From positions 7,378,001-7,442,000 of the forward strand of contig NZ_CP029378.1 in NCBI RefSeq assembly GCF_003268675.1: DNA of 64,000 nt, given 5' to 3'. This document shows positions 1 through 8,672 of the stretch, piece after piece. The position numbers were made by a program, and so were the translations under genes. Source of the DNA: Streptomyces bacillaris. Its GTDB lineage: Bacteria; Actinomycetota; Actinomycetes; Streptomycetales; Streptomycetaceae. The notes beneath the pieces are model-generated. The model had not been told where the DNA came from. It ran no database searches and saw nothing but the letters and a program-made list of their open reading frames with translations. Positions within the stretch are counted from its first letter, which is position 1, and each line of letters opens with the position of its first letter.

Positions 1-1872
1 CTCCCGGACGGTGCGACCCGACACGGCCGTGCCGAGGAGGGACCGCAGCCGGCCCACCGCCCGGCGGGCGACGGGTGACGCCCCGCCGGGAGCGGCGACC
101 GCTCCGGTGCCGCCACCGGGGGACCGGCCATCCGTCCGTCGCGGTGCCTCCGCACCCGCTCGCGCCACCGTCGCCACCTCCGCGAACGGCTCCTCCTGCG
201 CCGGAAGTTCCGTCTCCGCCCAGGCGCTGTGCAGCACCGCCGCGATGCCCTGCGGCGCGCTCGGGTGGGCGGCCGCGTGGCGGCCGAACGCGGCCCGGGT
301 GCGCCACTCGTCGTGCGTGGTGAGGTGGGTACGCAGGTACTGCCGGGCGGCGGGGTGGAACACCAGCACCGGGTCGCTGTCGGCCTCGCGCCGTACCGTG
401 AGCAGGCCGCTGGTCAGGACCTCGGCCAGGTCGGAGGGGGAGGCCTCGGGGACCACCTCCTTGTGCAGGACGTGCAGCAGGGGGAGCGAGAGGTCGGGGA
501 GGCCTGAGCAGAGGACCGCGAGCCGGACGGCGGGGGCCGGGGCCGTGTGGGCGAACGCTTCGGCCAGACGCGCCGGGTCCGGCCGCCGGGGCGGTGTCTC
601 GCCCTCGCGGGTACGGGAGGGCAGGCGGCCGGTGGCGGGGATGAGGACGGCCCCGCACCCCGCCGGGTCGGAGCGCATCAACGTAGAGGCCCAGGCGCCC
701 AGGAGGTGCGGCGTGCACGACACGACCGGCAGCGCGGTCCACGGCCCGGGGAACGCGGCCCTCGCGGACGCGCCCTTCGAGGAAGCGCCCTGGCCCCCGG
801 CGGTCCCGTCCCCGGCCGACGCGCCCCCGGCGGAAGCGCCCCGGGCAGACGTGCTCCGGCCCCCGGCGTACGCCTGTCCCGCCTCCGTGCCCAGCCGTCG
901 GGGCAGCGCAAAGCGCAACGTGCCGTTGTGGGCGCCCACCCGGCTGCCCGTGACCCGTACAGCGGGAAGGTTCAGGGCCGAGCGGCGCCACAGGCGGGGC
1001 GGGAGCGGGTCGACCAGGGCCACCGGAACCCGGTTCGCCCAGTCGCGGAGCAGGAGCCAGGGGGCCGGGGCGTGCCAGCCCCGGGCCGCGCAGTCGGAGA
1101 AGACCAGGACCAGGCGTCGGCCCAGGGCCCCGCTGCCGTGGTGCGGGACCCGGTCGCCGGGGACCTCGCGGCCGTGGTGGTCCCGTACGAGCGGCTCCGT
1201 CCCCTGCCACTCCAGGCGCCAGGCGTGGACGGCGCGGAACCCGCCCAGCGCGGTCAGGAGCCGGGTCGCCGCACGGGTGGTCTCCTCCCACACGCTCATG
1301 GACAGCGAGGCGTCGACGAGCACCACCACCTCGAACCAGGGCTCCGGGGCCGGGCGGAACAGCGGGACCAGCGGCCCTCCGCGCGCGTAGTGCTCCACCG
1401 TGGCCTCGACGTCCAGCTCGCTGCGGCCGCCCCGCAGCCATGGCCGCCGGAACGGCTGGACCGCCCGGCCGACGGCGAGGGCGTCCGGGAGCGGGTCGGC
1501 CCGTCCCAGGGAGAGCGGCACGCCGCGTACCGTCGTTCCCGACCCGGGCCGGTGGCGGACGGAGACCGCGGTGCTCGTGGTCGTCGCGACTGCCCCGGGA
1601 GCCGGCCCCGGCAGTGCGTCGGCCCCGGACCGCTCCGGCTCCTCGGGCTCCGGCTCCTCGGACGCTTCCAAGGGCGGCCGGGACGCCGGGCCGGTGCCCT
1701 CCCCGAGGACACCGGACGCCGCCAGCCAGAGCGCGTCCGCGAGGGTACGGGCGTCCGCCGCGCCGCCTACCGCCCGCGTCTCCCCGAGCGCCCGCAGCAA
1801 GCGGGTCAGCGCGTCCCCGGGCGCGGAGGCATGCCCTCCCACCGCATCGCCGCTCCCCGCCCCCTCAGGCAC
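1..1872 (-). CDS. SAV_2336-type vWA-like protein of a vWA-MoxR-VMAP system (3' end outside window)
   Basis: At least 624 residues are visible and the frame is still open at the window edge, so the C terminus is missing. A low-complexity Pro/Glu stretch (about residues 60-100) precedes a von Willebrand A-like core. The strand ending VVVLVDASLSMS holds a DxSxS metal-binding (MIDAS) motif at residues 187-191, followed by a Rossmann-like segment with LVLVFSDCAARG. This layout matches actinobacterial proteins annotated as SAV_2336 N-terminal domain-related. The GTG start overlaps the stop of the upstream MoxR gene by 8 nt, so translation is probably coupled. In MoxR-vWA pairs the vWA protein is thought to act as adaptor or substrate of the AAA ring; here it closes a four-gene operon with a caspase. 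The function in a conflict response is inference from context. Confidence 0.8.
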   Translation of the reverse strand, partial: MPEGAGSGDAVGGHASAPGDALTRLLRALGETRAVGGAADARTLADALWLAASGVLGEGTGPASRPPLEASEEPEPEEPERSGADALPGPAPGAVATTTSTAVSVRHRPGSGTTVRGVPLSLGRADPLPDALAVGRAVQPFRRPWLRGGRSELDVEATVEHYARGGPLVPLFRPAPEPWFEVVVLVDASLSMSVWEETTRAATRLLTALGGFRAVHAWRLEWQGTEPLVRDHHGREVPGDRVPHHGSGALGRRLVLVFSDCAARGWHAPAPWLLLRDWANRVPVALVDPLPPRLWRRSALNLPAVRVTGSRVGAHNGTLRFALPRRLGTEAGQAYAGGRSTSARGASAGGASAGDGTAGGQGASSKGASARAAFPGPWTALPVVSCTPHLLGAWASTLMRSDPAGCGAVLIPATGRLPSRTREGETPPRRPDPARLAEAFAHTAPAPAVRLAVLCSGLPDLSLPLLHVLHKEVVPEASPSDLAEVLTSGLLTVRREADSDPVLVFHPAARQYLRTHLTTHDEWRTRAAFGRHAAAHPSAPQGIAAVLHSAWAETELPAQEEPFAEVATVARAGAEAPRRTDGRSPGGGTGAVAAPGGASPVARRAVGRLRSLLGTAVSGRTVRE

Positions 1873-2824
1873 GGGAGAGTTCCCGCAGGATCAGCTCGCG
1901 CAGCTCCTCGTACTGGCTGCCCCCCGGGGCCTGTTCACCGAGCAGCAGGGCCACCGCGTTCAGCAACTGGTCGATGGCCAGGTGCTCGCCCGCCCCGACC
2001 CGCTCGGCGAACAGCCGGACCAGCTCGTCGCTGCCCTCCGGCGCACCGTCGAAATGGGCCTCGACGATGCCGTGCAGCAGGTCGGCGGTGAGCGGGGGCA
2101 TGGTGTAGCGGATGCAGCGCCGCAGGAAGGCCGGTGAGAAGTCGCGCTCCCCGTTGCTGGTGAGCAGGATGAACGGGAACTGTGTGCACGGCACCCGCCC
2201 GCGCTCGACCACGTACTCCTCGTCGCTGTCCCACAGCCGGACCGCCACCCGGGGCTTGCGGTACCGGACGAGCTCCGGGATCACGAACTCGCCGCGCTCC
2301 AGCACCTCCAGCAGGTCGCTGGGCAGGTCCAGGTCGCTCTTGTCGATCTCGTCGATGAGCAGCGCGCGTGGCTGTTCCGACGGGACCAACGCCGTTCCCA
2401 GTGGGCCGAGCTGGAGGAAGGGGCCGATCTCGTCCCGGCTGCGCCCGCGCCCCGTCCGGGCCGCCGCTCCCTGGGACATGGCCGAGCGCAGGCTCTGGGC
2501 GTGGATGCGGCCGAGCGCGTCGTAGCGGTACAGGGCCTCGGTCAGCGAGCTGCGCGAGGTGATGTGCCAGCGCAGCACACCGCCGAGCCTCAGCTCATGG
2601 GCCACCTGCTCGATCACGGAGGACTTCCCGGACCCCGCAGGGCCGCTCACGAGCAGCGGGCGGCGGAGGTGCAGGGCCGCGTTCACCGCGTCGACGAGGC
2701 CGGGCGGTGGCCGGTACTCGCGGTGCTGCGGCCTGCGCGGGAACGTCCGCCACGGCGGCGGGTCCGCCAGTGCGGCCTCCCGCTGCTCGCCGTCGCCACG
2801 GTAGTAGGGCTTCCAGGTCACCAC
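1865..2824 (-). CDS. MoxR-like AAA+ ATPase of the vWA-MoxR-VMAP operon
   Basis: This is a 319-residue AAA+ ATPase. It has a Walker A motif (GPAGSGKSS, residues 61-69), a Walker B (ALLIDEIDKSD, about 154-164), a sensor-1 region (LLTSNGERDFS) and a conserved RR pair (FLRRCIRY). MoxR proteins act as ATP-driven remodelling factors, usually for a vWA partner encoded next door, which is the arrangement here. The start is GTG preceded by GGAGGAG; a second in-frame GTG lies one codon on. The gene overlaps the end of the caspase-VMAP gene upstream (stop 2818-2820) and the start of the vWA gene downstream. It is likely the energy-using switch between the caspase-VMAP protein and the vWA protein. The family call is secure; the role in this system is inferred from gene order. 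Confidence 0.88.
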   Translation of the reverse strand: MVTWKPYYRGDGEQREAALADPPPWRTFPRRPQHREYRPPPGLVDAVNAALHLRRPLLVSGPAGSGKSSVIEQVAHELRLGGVLRWHITSRSSLTEALYRYDALGRIHAQSLRSAMSQGAAARTGRGRSRDEIGPFLQLGPLGTALVPSEQPRALLIDEIDKSDLDLPSDLLEVLERGEFVIPELVRYRKPRVAVRLWDSDEEYVVERGRVPCTQFPFILLTSNGERDFSPAFLRRCIRYTMPPLTADLLHGIVEAHFDGAPEGSDELVRLFAERVGAGEHLAIDQLLNAVALLLGEQAPGGSQYEELRELILRELSRA

Positions 2825-4908
2825 TCCTCCTCAGGGCCGGCCACGACGCGTTGTTCGAAGGGTCGGCAGAATTCCAGCCATGGTTCGTCGTGCCAGATCG
2901 CGCGTACGTCTCCCAGGCAGGCCACGCATCCCTCGTGCTGCTCGCTCCACCGGTTGCGGTAGGCGGCGGGCAGACCGTGGGGCAGGCTCTGCCAGTGCTG
3001 CCGCACCAGGCCCGCCAGCCCGTCGTCGGACGGGCGGGCGTCCTGGCGGGGCCACAGGATGATCGGGGCGTAGGGCAGCAGCTGTTCGAGAACGTCCTGC
3101 AGGGCGTCGGGGTGGTGGTCGAGGCCGACGACGGTGTCGTAACGGCCGGTGCTGAGCCCCCGTTCGAGCGCCTCGTGGTCGCCCAGCACCGCCGCGCCGA
3201 GCCACTCCACCGGCACGGTGGTGCAGCCGGCCATGGACCTCAGGGCCTTGCGGGCGGCGTCGTTCATCTCGGCGCTCTCGTCGGCCGGGTCCATGCGCCC
3301 GCTCCACCGGACGACGACGTCGTGGTTGACCCCGAGCAGCCGGAGCCCGACCTTCGACTCCTCCGGCCGCCAACGGGCCAGCAGATGGGCCGGGGCGGCG
3401 ATGTCCACATGGACGAGGGTGGCCGGCGCGGGGAGCAGGGCGCGCGCCCAGGCCAGGGCCGTACCGATCGCCCGGCACGTCCCGGCACGGTCCGGCGATG
3501 CGCACGCGAAGCGCCGGTGTACGGGCAGGGGCTCGCCGGTGCCGACCAGCCAGGCGTCCACCTCCTCGGGCCAGTCCGTGAGCGCCCCCGCCAGACTGAC
3601 CACCAGCCGCAGCTCCCCCTCCTGCCGCCTGCGGGCGAACTCGGCCAGGGCGTCGTTGAACTCGGTGACCGCGCCGAGGTCCCGCGCCCACGCGCGCAGC
3701 CGGGCCGCCACGTCGTCGGACCCGGACACCTGGGCGAGGGCGGCGAGGAACCGTGCCGACGCCTTCCACGGCGGTTCGTCGGCGCCCGGCGCGCGCAGGG
3801 CCGCGTACTCGACCAGCCCGCGCAGCAGTTCGGCCCCCTCCGCCTCGGCGGGCAGGCCGGACAGCCGGCGCGCCTCGCGCAGGACGTCGCTGGTCAGCAC
3901 GGACGTCAGCACCGTGGTCAGGAGGTCCACCGTCCCGGCACAGCGCAGGAGCGTGGCCACCACCTGGCGGACCCGGCCGTGCCAGCGCGGGTCGGCGCTC
4001 CCGTCCGCCTTCCCCTCCCGGGCGAAGGCATCCAGCTCACCGAGGGCGGCGAGGGTGAGGGGCGCGGGCAGCCGCAGGCCGTCCCCCCGCCACATCGCGA
4101 CGGCCTCCTCCAGGTCCTGCCGGCCCAGCGGCCCCACCACCCCGCCCGCCGTGCCGGGGGCAGAGCGTACGTTACGGGCCAGCCACAGGCCCTCCGCGGT
4201 GAACGGATCGTTGTCGTAGTCGAACCGTCCGACGACCTGGCCCACGATCCGCTCGCGCAGCGCCTCGGTGAGCCGGGCGTCCGCGTACACGGCCGGCCCG
4301 GCCCCGGCAATGCCGTCCCGCAACACGTCGGCCAGTGCGAAGGACAGGCGCATCCCGCGCGCCGCCTGATCAGCCGCGGCGGCGGTGACGACGGAGAGCC
4401 GCGTGCGTCCGGCCTTGACCCCGCCCGCGATCCGGCGCGCGTCCGGCATCGCCCCGGTCGCATGGCAGGTGTCGATCAGGGCGATCACGCCCTCGACGCC
4501 GGGCTCGTCGACGGCCTCCGCGAGGAGCTGCCCGACGTTCAGCGCCGACAGAGTGCTGCCGGTCGTGGACCCGGCGACCATGTAGTACAGCTCGCTCTGC
4601 TGCGGTGGTGTGAAGCCGTGCCCGAGCAGCGCCATCACCAGCACGGCGTTGTCCGCCCGGGCCCGGAGCGCCGCCTCGCGCACCGAGGTGACGACGTCCT
4701 CCGGGGTCAGCTCCGCCCCGACCAGGAGCGACCCGCGCTCGCCCGTACGGTGCGCGCACCCGCCGCGCGCCGGGTCGGTCAGTACGGTGTGCAGCTCCCG
4801 GGCCGCCTCCTCCAGCCGGGTCAGCGTGCCCATGGACCGGCACTGCGCACCGACGACCAGCACATGCCGACGTGGCCCGTCCCCGGGCCGGTGTTGCTCG
4901 TCGGTCAC
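2818..4908 (-). CDS. Caspase-like protease fused to a VMAP-type C-terminal domain
   Basis: This 696-residue protein begins at GTG 4908, whose GTGA overlaps the stop of the upstream hydrolase. The N-terminal 220 or so residues are a peptidase C14 (caspase-like) domain. The catalytic His lies in ALLGHGF (H97) and the Cys in LIDTCHATG (C148), each at the end of a hydrophobic strand as in caspases. A helical linker follows. The C-terminal 280 residues contain the alternating strand pattern seen in vWA-MoxR-associated proteins (VMAP), ending with APIILWPRQD and a Trp-rich tail. In such systems VMAP couples invader sensing to the effector, here a protease. Both catalytic residues are present, so the effector looks active. 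Proteolysis leading to cell suicide is predicted by family knowledge, not shown by the sequence. Confidence 0.85.
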   Translation of the reverse strand: MTDEQHRPGDGPRRHVLVVGAQCRSMGTLTRLEEAARELHTVLTDPARGGCAHRTGERGSLLVGAELTPEDVVTSVREAALRARADNAVLVMALLGHGFTPPQQSELYYMVAGSTTGSTLSALNVGQLLAEAVDEPGVEGVIALIDTCHATGAMPDARRIAGGVKAGRTRLSVVTAAAADQAARGMRLSFALADVLRDGIAGAGPAVYADARLTEALRERIVGQVVGRFDYDNDPFTAEGLWLARNVRSAPGTAGGVVGPLGRQDLEEAVAMWRGDGLRLPAPLTLAALGELDAFAREGKADGSADPRWHGRVRQVVATLLRCAGTVDLLTTVLTSVLTSDVLREARRLSGLPAEAEGAELLRGLVEYAALRAPGADEPPWKASARFLAALAQVSGSDDVAARLRAWARDLGAVTEFNDALAEFARRRQEGELRLVVSLAGALTDWPEEVDAWLVGTGEPLPVHRRFACASPDRAGTCRAIGTALAWARALLPAPATLVHVDIAAPAHLLARWRPEESKVGLRLLGVNHDVVVRWSGRMDPADESAEMNDAARKALRSMAGCTTVPVEWLGAAVLGDHEALERGLSTGRYDTVVGLDHHPDALQDVLEQLLPYAPIILWPRQDARPSDDGLAGLVRQHWQSLPHGLPAAYRNRWSEQHEGCVACLGDVRAIWHDEPWLEFCRPFEQRVVAGPEEEW

Positions 4909-5939
4909 TTCTCGAACGCTTCGACCAGCGGCCCGGCCTTGAGCGCTTCGACCAGCGGTCCGGCGACCGCCGCCTGCCGCAGATACTTCGTGGCCGTGTG
5001 GACCCAGAGCCCGCCGGAGTCCACCCGCGCGGTCACCGGGACGACGCCCGAGGCGTTGGGCCGCATCCACCGCTCCAGGCGAGGGCGGCCCACCACGATG
5101 TCGTCGCGGTCCCAGAAGTTCAGCCACCGCTCCACCCGGGCCGGGGTACGGGGCGGCTGCGGCTCCAGCCGCTGGAGCACCGCCGCTCCCGTCGCCAGCG
5201 GGGAGCCGAGCGTCACCAGCAGCGGGACCCGCCCCTCGTAACCCCTCAGCGCCTCGAAGGCGATTACGGTGCCCAGCGAGTGACTCACCACGATCAGCGG
5301 CCGGTCGGGGTCCGTTCCGCTCAGCACCCGCTCGCGGATCCGGGCGTCCAGCGTGCGTCTGTCGCCGTCCGCCTCCCGCCTGCGCAGATAGCGGCCGACC
5401 TGGGAGAGGTGGCTGAGGAGCGGGAGGCCGCTCGCCCACTGCGTGCTTCCCCGCAGCCCCGGTGCCTGCAGCAGGGTCGTCAGGACCCGGCCCAGCACGC
5501 GGAACGGCTCGCCGACGCCCTGCTCCTCGTCGTCCTTTCCGTCCTCGTCCGGTAACTGGGCGAGCGCGTCCTCGGCCACCGCCGCCGTCCGCCGGTCGCC
5601 GCGCTCCCGGGCCTGGTGGTCGACCTCGTCGATCAGGGCCCGTACGAACGCGGTCATGAACTCCGTGTCCTGCCGGTCCTCGGGTCCGCCGAGCGCTCCG
5701 GCCCCTGGGATCGCCTCCGCCCCCTGGGCGTCGGGGTCGGTGAACAGGTCGCTGTAGTCGGCGAACCGGGTCTCCGCGAGCCGGCCCTGCGTCAGCCCGG
5801 ACACCGCGTCGGCGTGTCCGGCCGCACGGGCCCCGTCCGCCAGGGCGTTCAGCCACTCGCGCCGCTCCTCCGCCGCGTCCCGCGGTCCGCCGATCCCATG
5901 GACGAACACCAGTTGAGTCGTTCCGGAACCGCCCACCAT
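4905..5939 (-). CDS. Alpha/beta hydrolase (lipase/esterase-like), first gene of the caspase-VMAP operon
   Basis: This is a 344-residue alpha/beta hydrolase. The oxyanion-hole strand LVFVHGIGG lies near the N terminus (residues 10-18). The nucleophile elbow is VVSHSLGTV with the serine at about residue 221. A downstream NFWDRDD can supply the acid, and LWVHTATKY the likely catalytic His. There is no signal peptide, so it is probably cytoplasmic. ATG 5939 is preferred because GGGGG lies just upstream; an earlier in-frame start at 5993 has no better site. Its stop overlaps the caspase gene start by 4 nt, making it the leading cistron. It may be a second effector (lipid or ester cleavage) or a housekeeping partner of the caspase; the role is unknown. 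Confidence 0.82.
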   Translation of the reverse strand: MVGGSGTTQLVFVHGIGGPRDAAEERREWLNALADGARAAGHADAVSGLTQGRLAETRFADYSDLFTDPDAQGAEAIPGAGALGGPEDRQDTEFMTAFVRALIDEVDHQARERGDRRTAAVAEDALAQLPDEDGKDDEEQGVGEPFRVLGRVLTTLLQAPGLRGSTQWASGLPLLSHLSQVGRYLRRREADGDRRTLDARIRERVLSGTDPDRPLIVVSHSLGTVIAFEALRGYEGRVPLLVTLGSPLATGAAVLQRLEPQPPRTPARVERWLNFWDRDDIVVGRPRLERWMRPNASGVVPVTARVDSGGLWVHTATKYLRQAAVAGPLVEALKAGPLVEAFEK

Positions 5940-6093
5940 GCCCCCGTACAGCCCGAGTTGCCGCCACCCACGGGAACTGTGGCCACAACGCACCGGGCTG
6001 CGGGCTCGATTCGGCGCAGGGGACGTGGCCGGTGCACCGCGACGACAGAGGTGACGGGTCCGCGTGTCACATCAGGAAGATCCTTTCCGTCCT

Positions 6094-6113
6094 GAGGGTG
6101 GTCGGACACCCTC
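6094..6113. promoter_or_regulatory. Inverted repeat upstream of the AhpD-like gene
   Basis: GAGGGTG and CACCCTC form 7-bp arms around a 6-bp spacer (GTCGGA). It sits 41 nt before the start of the AhpD-like gene, in the gap to the divergent hydrolase operon. It could be an operator or a leader hairpin; no matching regulator is identifiable from the sequence. Confidence 0.35.
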
Positions 6114-6154
6114 GAGGTGCAGGGACCGATGACCATCACGAAGGAGCCGGAAAG

Positions 6155-6628
6155 ATGAGCGCCCGACTGAACATGCTCGGCAGCCCCACCGCGGGCACGA
6201 TCCTGAAGAACCTCACCGCCGCGGGCCGGGCGGTGTCGGAGACCGGGCTGCCCGACAGGACGCGGGAACTGGTGAAGATCCGTGCGAGCCAGATCAACGG
6301 CTGCGGGTTCTGCACGGACATGCACACCAAGGAGGCCGCGGCGGCCGGGGAGACGCAGCTCCGCCTCAACCTGGTCGCGGCCTGGCGGGAGGCCACGGTC
6401 TTCACCGACGCCGAGCGCGCGGCCCTGGAGCTGACGGAACAGGGCACCCGCATCGCGGACGCGGCCGGCGGCGTCCCGGACGATGTCTGGGCGCGGGCCG
6501 CCCAGCACTACGACGAGGAACAGCTCGTCGCCCTGGTCTCCCTGATCGCCCTCATCAACGCCTTCAACCGGCTGAACGTCATCGTCCAGCAGCCTGCGGG
6601 CGACTACCAGGTGGGCCAGTTCGGCTGA
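6155..6628 (+). CDS. Carboxymuconolactone decarboxylase/AhpD-like alkylhydroperoxidase
   Basis: A 157-residue all-helical protein with the AhpD-core signature INGCGFCTDMHT, a CxxC pair followed by Asp and His two and four residues on. In AhpD-like proteins the CxxC dithiol reduces peroxides or peroxiredoxin partners. The remaining helices (VALVSLIALINAFNRLNV) match the family's oligomer interface, and the length is usual for single-domain members. ATG 6155 is chosen because AAGGAG stands 8 nt upstream. The gene is monocistronic, divergent from the caspase operon and followed by an SDR gene about 160 nt away. A role in oxidative stress is likely by family; the substrate cannot be told. Confidence 0.85.
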   Translation: MSARLNMLGSPTAGTILKNLTAAGRAVSETGLPDRTRELVKIRASQINGCGFCTDMHTKEAAAAGETQLRLNLVAAWREATVFTDAERAALELTEQGTRIADAAGGVPDDVWARAAQHYDEEQLVALVSLIALINAFNRLNVIVQQPAGDYQVGQFG

Positions 6629-6792
6629 CCCCGGGCTGCCTCCCCCGGCCCCCTTGGGCTCCCCCTCCCCGGCAGGCCTCCGGCCGAACGGCGTGTGAGA
6701 GTCGGCCCCCGGCCCCCGTCGCCGGTCGGCCTTCGGCCGACCTCCGGCCGAACGGTGGGTGTGACCCGGCCCCCGCCGGGGAGGTGTGCGGC

Positions 6793-7722
6793 ATGCACTC
6801 CTGGAACCTCGACGACATGCCCGACCTCTCCGGCAGGACCGCCGTCGTCACCGGCGCCAACAGCGGCATCGGCGCGGTCACCGCGCTCGCCCTCGCCCGC
6901 TCCGGGGCCCGTACTCTGCTCGCCTGCCGGGACCCGGAGCGGGGGCGGCGGGCGCTGGAGGCCGTCCGCCGGGCCGCGCCGCGCTCGGACGCCCGGCTCG
7001 TCCGCCTCAATTTGGCGGATCTGGCCTCGGTGGGCGAGGCGGCCGACACCGTCGCGAAGGAGGCGGACGGCCGCCTCGACCTCCTGGTGAACAACGCCGG
7101 AGTGATGGCGCTGCCGCTCCTGCGTACGGCGGACGGCTTCGAGATGCAGTTCGGCACCAACCACCTCGGCCACTTCGCCCTCACCCTCCGGCTGCTCCCG
7201 GTCCTCGGCGTGACGGGACCCGCCCGGGTGGTGACCCTCTCCTCGCTCGGTCACCGCATCGGCCGCATCGACCTCGGCAACCTCGACGCCGCACGCGGCT
7301 ACAGCAAGTGGGGCGCCTACGCGCAGTCCAAGCTCGCCAACCTGCTCTTCACCGCCGAACTCGACCGGCGCGCCCGCGCCTCGGGCCGCGACCTCCTCGC
7401 GCTCGCCGCCCACCCCGGCCTCGCCGCCACGGAGCTGGGGCAGGCCGGACCGCTGCTGTCCGGCCGGAAGTGGGCGGCGAAGCTGGAGCGGGCGTCGCGC
7501 CTGTACACCCAGCCCGCCTCCGCCGGTGCGCTGCCCACGCTGTACGCGGCGACGCTCCCGGACGCGCCCGGCGGCTCGTACTACGGTCCCCGGCACCTGG
7601 GCGAGACCCGGGGCGCCCCGGGACCCGCCCGCAGGTCCGGACGGGCGCGGGACAGGAACATGGCGCGGGCACTCTGGGAGGAGTCGGCACGGCTGACCGG
7701 GCTGGACGCGGACCTGGTCTGA
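6793..7722 (+). CDS. Short-chain dehydrogenase/reductase (retinol dehydrogenase/WWOX-like)
   Basis: This is a 309-residue SDR with all classical motifs: the NAD(P)-binding TGANSGIG near the N terminus, the NNAG strand, the catalytic Ser in VVTLSS and the YAQSK active site. A C-terminal extension of about 60 residues after the Rossmann core is typical of the retinol-dehydrogenase/WWOX-like group often found in actinobacteria. ATG 6793 follows GGGGAGG at a good distance; a GTG nine bases earlier is a weaker choice. It stands alone on the plus strand. Substrate unknown, probably a small alcohol or ketone. The stop codon lies inside a tandem repeat that starts 7718. Confidence 0.85.
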   Translation: MHSWNLDDMPDLSGRTAVVTGANSGIGAVTALALARSGARTLLACRDPERGRRALEAVRRAAPRSDARLVRLNLADLASVGEAADTVAKEADGRLDLLVNNAGVMALPLLRTADGFEMQFGTNHLGHFALTLRLLPVLGVTGPARVVTLSSLGHRIGRIDLGNLDAARGYSKWGAYAQSKLANLLFTAELDRRARASGRDLLALAAHPGLAATELGQAGPLLSGRKWAAKLERASRLYTQPASAGALPTLYAATLPDAPGGSYYGPRHLGETRGAPGPARRSGRARDRNMARALWEESARLTGLDADLV

Positions 7723-7765
7723 ACGGGACCCGGTCTGAGCGGGAGCCGGTCTGAGCGGGAGCCGG
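7718..7765. repeat. Three tandem copies of a 16-bp unit
   Basis: The unit TCTGAGCGGGAGCCGG occurs three times head to tail (7718-7733, 7734-7749, 7750-7765). The last two copies are identical and the first differs at two bases. The first copy contains the TGA stop of the SDR gene, so the array starts at the gene's last codons and runs into the intergenic space. Confidence 0.85.
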
Positions 7766-7787
7766 TCCAGCGCGGAGAGGAATGGCG

Positions 7788-7868
7788 ATGTACGGTCAGC
7801 TCAAGGCTCTCACCGGCGGTTATGCGGTCAACGGCCTTGCACGGACAGTGAGTAGAGGAGAGACATGA
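7788..7868 (+). CDS. Candidate 26-residue leader ORF coupled to the methyltransferase gene
   Basis: A short open frame starts at ATG 7788 (or ATG 7782 in frame), with GAGAGG about 8 nt before ATG 7788. It encodes a basic-ended peptide beginning MYGQLKALTGG and ending SRGET. Its TGA overlaps the ATG of the downstream DUF574 methyltransferase in an ATGA arrangement, which usually means translational coupling. No homologue is recognised. It could be a true micropeptide or a coupling leader. Confidence 0.4.
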   Translation: MYGQLKALTGGYAVNGLARTVSRGET

Positions 7869-8650
7869 GCGTCGACGACGTTGAGTTCCGCCGCAGGATC
7901 CGCTCCGATGTCCCGCACTCGGCGAGGGTGTGGAACGCCTGGCTGGGCGGCAAGGACAACTACCCCGTGGACCGGGAGCTGGCCGACGCGGTGAGCGCCG
8001 CCTACCCCCAGATGGTCGACATCGCGCGCGCCTCCCGCGCCTTCCAGGCCCGGGCGATCCGGCACCTCGCCTCCCTGGGCATCCGTCAGTTCCTGGACGT
8101 CGGCACGGGTCTGCCGGTGGCGAACAGCACCCACGAGGTGGCCCAGAGCATCGTGCCGGACGCACGGATCGTCTACGTGGACAACGACCCCATCGTCCTC
8201 GCCCACGCCCACGCCCTGCTGACCAGCGCCCCGGAGGGCCGGACCGCCTACGTGGACGCCGATCTCTCCGAGACGGACACGGTGGTGGACGAGGCGGCGA
8301 AGACGCTCGACCTCTCCGAGCCGGTCGCCGTGCTGCTGCTCTCGACGCTGGGGCACCTCGTCCCGGCCGACGGCATCAGGGTCGTCCAGCAGTACATGGC
8401 CCGGATGCCCTCGGGCAGCTACCTGGTGCTCTGCGACACGGTGAAGACCCCGCAGACGCTGGCCGCCCAGGAGGCGTACGACTCCGGCGAGAACCCCCCG
8501 TACCTGGTCAGGGAGCCGGAGGAGATCACGGACTGCGCGGCGGGTCTGGAGATCATCGAGCCGGGCTTCCTGTCGATCGCCCTGTGGCGCCCCGAGGAGG
8601 ACGACCCGGTGCTGGTCGACCAGTGGGGGCTGGTGGCCCGCAAGCCGTAG
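7865..8650 (+). CDS. SAM-dependent methyltransferase, DUF574 family
   Basis: This 261-residue protein matches the actinobacterial DUF574 methyltransferase family. It carries the family's N-terminal pattern RIWN-like (ARVWNAWLGGKDNYPVD), a Rossmann motif I (FLDVGTGLPV), an acidic strand-2 end (VYVDNDPIV) and a later STLGHLV strand. These proteins are very abundant in Streptomyces but have few known substrates. GAGGAGAG lies just before ATG 7865. A perfect hairpin terminator follows at 8673-8716, so the transcript is short. A 26-residue ORF overlaps the start. Target unknown; a role in secondary metabolism or signalling is speculation. Confidence 0.88.
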   Translation: MSVDDVEFRRRIRSDVPHSARVWNAWLGGKDNYPVDRELADAVSAAYPQMVDIARASRAFQARAIRHLASLGIRQFLDVGTGLPVANSTHEVAQSIVPDARIVYVDNDPIVLAHAHALLTSAPEGRTAYVDADLSETDTVVDEAAKTLDLSEPVAVLLLSTLGHLVPADGIRVVQQYMARMPSGSYLVLCDTVKTPQTLAAQEAYDSGENPPYLVREPEEITDCAAGLEIIEPGFLSIALWRPEEDDPVLVDQWGLVARKP

Positions 8651-8672
8651 CCGGGAGCGGGGAAGTGTGGCA

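Noticed and set aside
11..1390. Long plus-strand open frame opposite the vWA gene
   Set aside because: Arg/Pro/Ala-rich product with no domain; the minus strand in this stretch has a recognised vWA protein and good codon bias.
2818..5988. One 1056-codon minus-strand frame as a single giant protein
   Set aside because: The first third reads as low-complexity Arg/Gly text and is out of frame with the alpha/beta hydrolase, which has clear motifs. The caspase start at 4908 fits the GTGA overlap.
6000..6150. Promoter of the caspase operon
   Set aside because: No convincing -35/-10 pair could be placed on the minus strand upstream of 5939.
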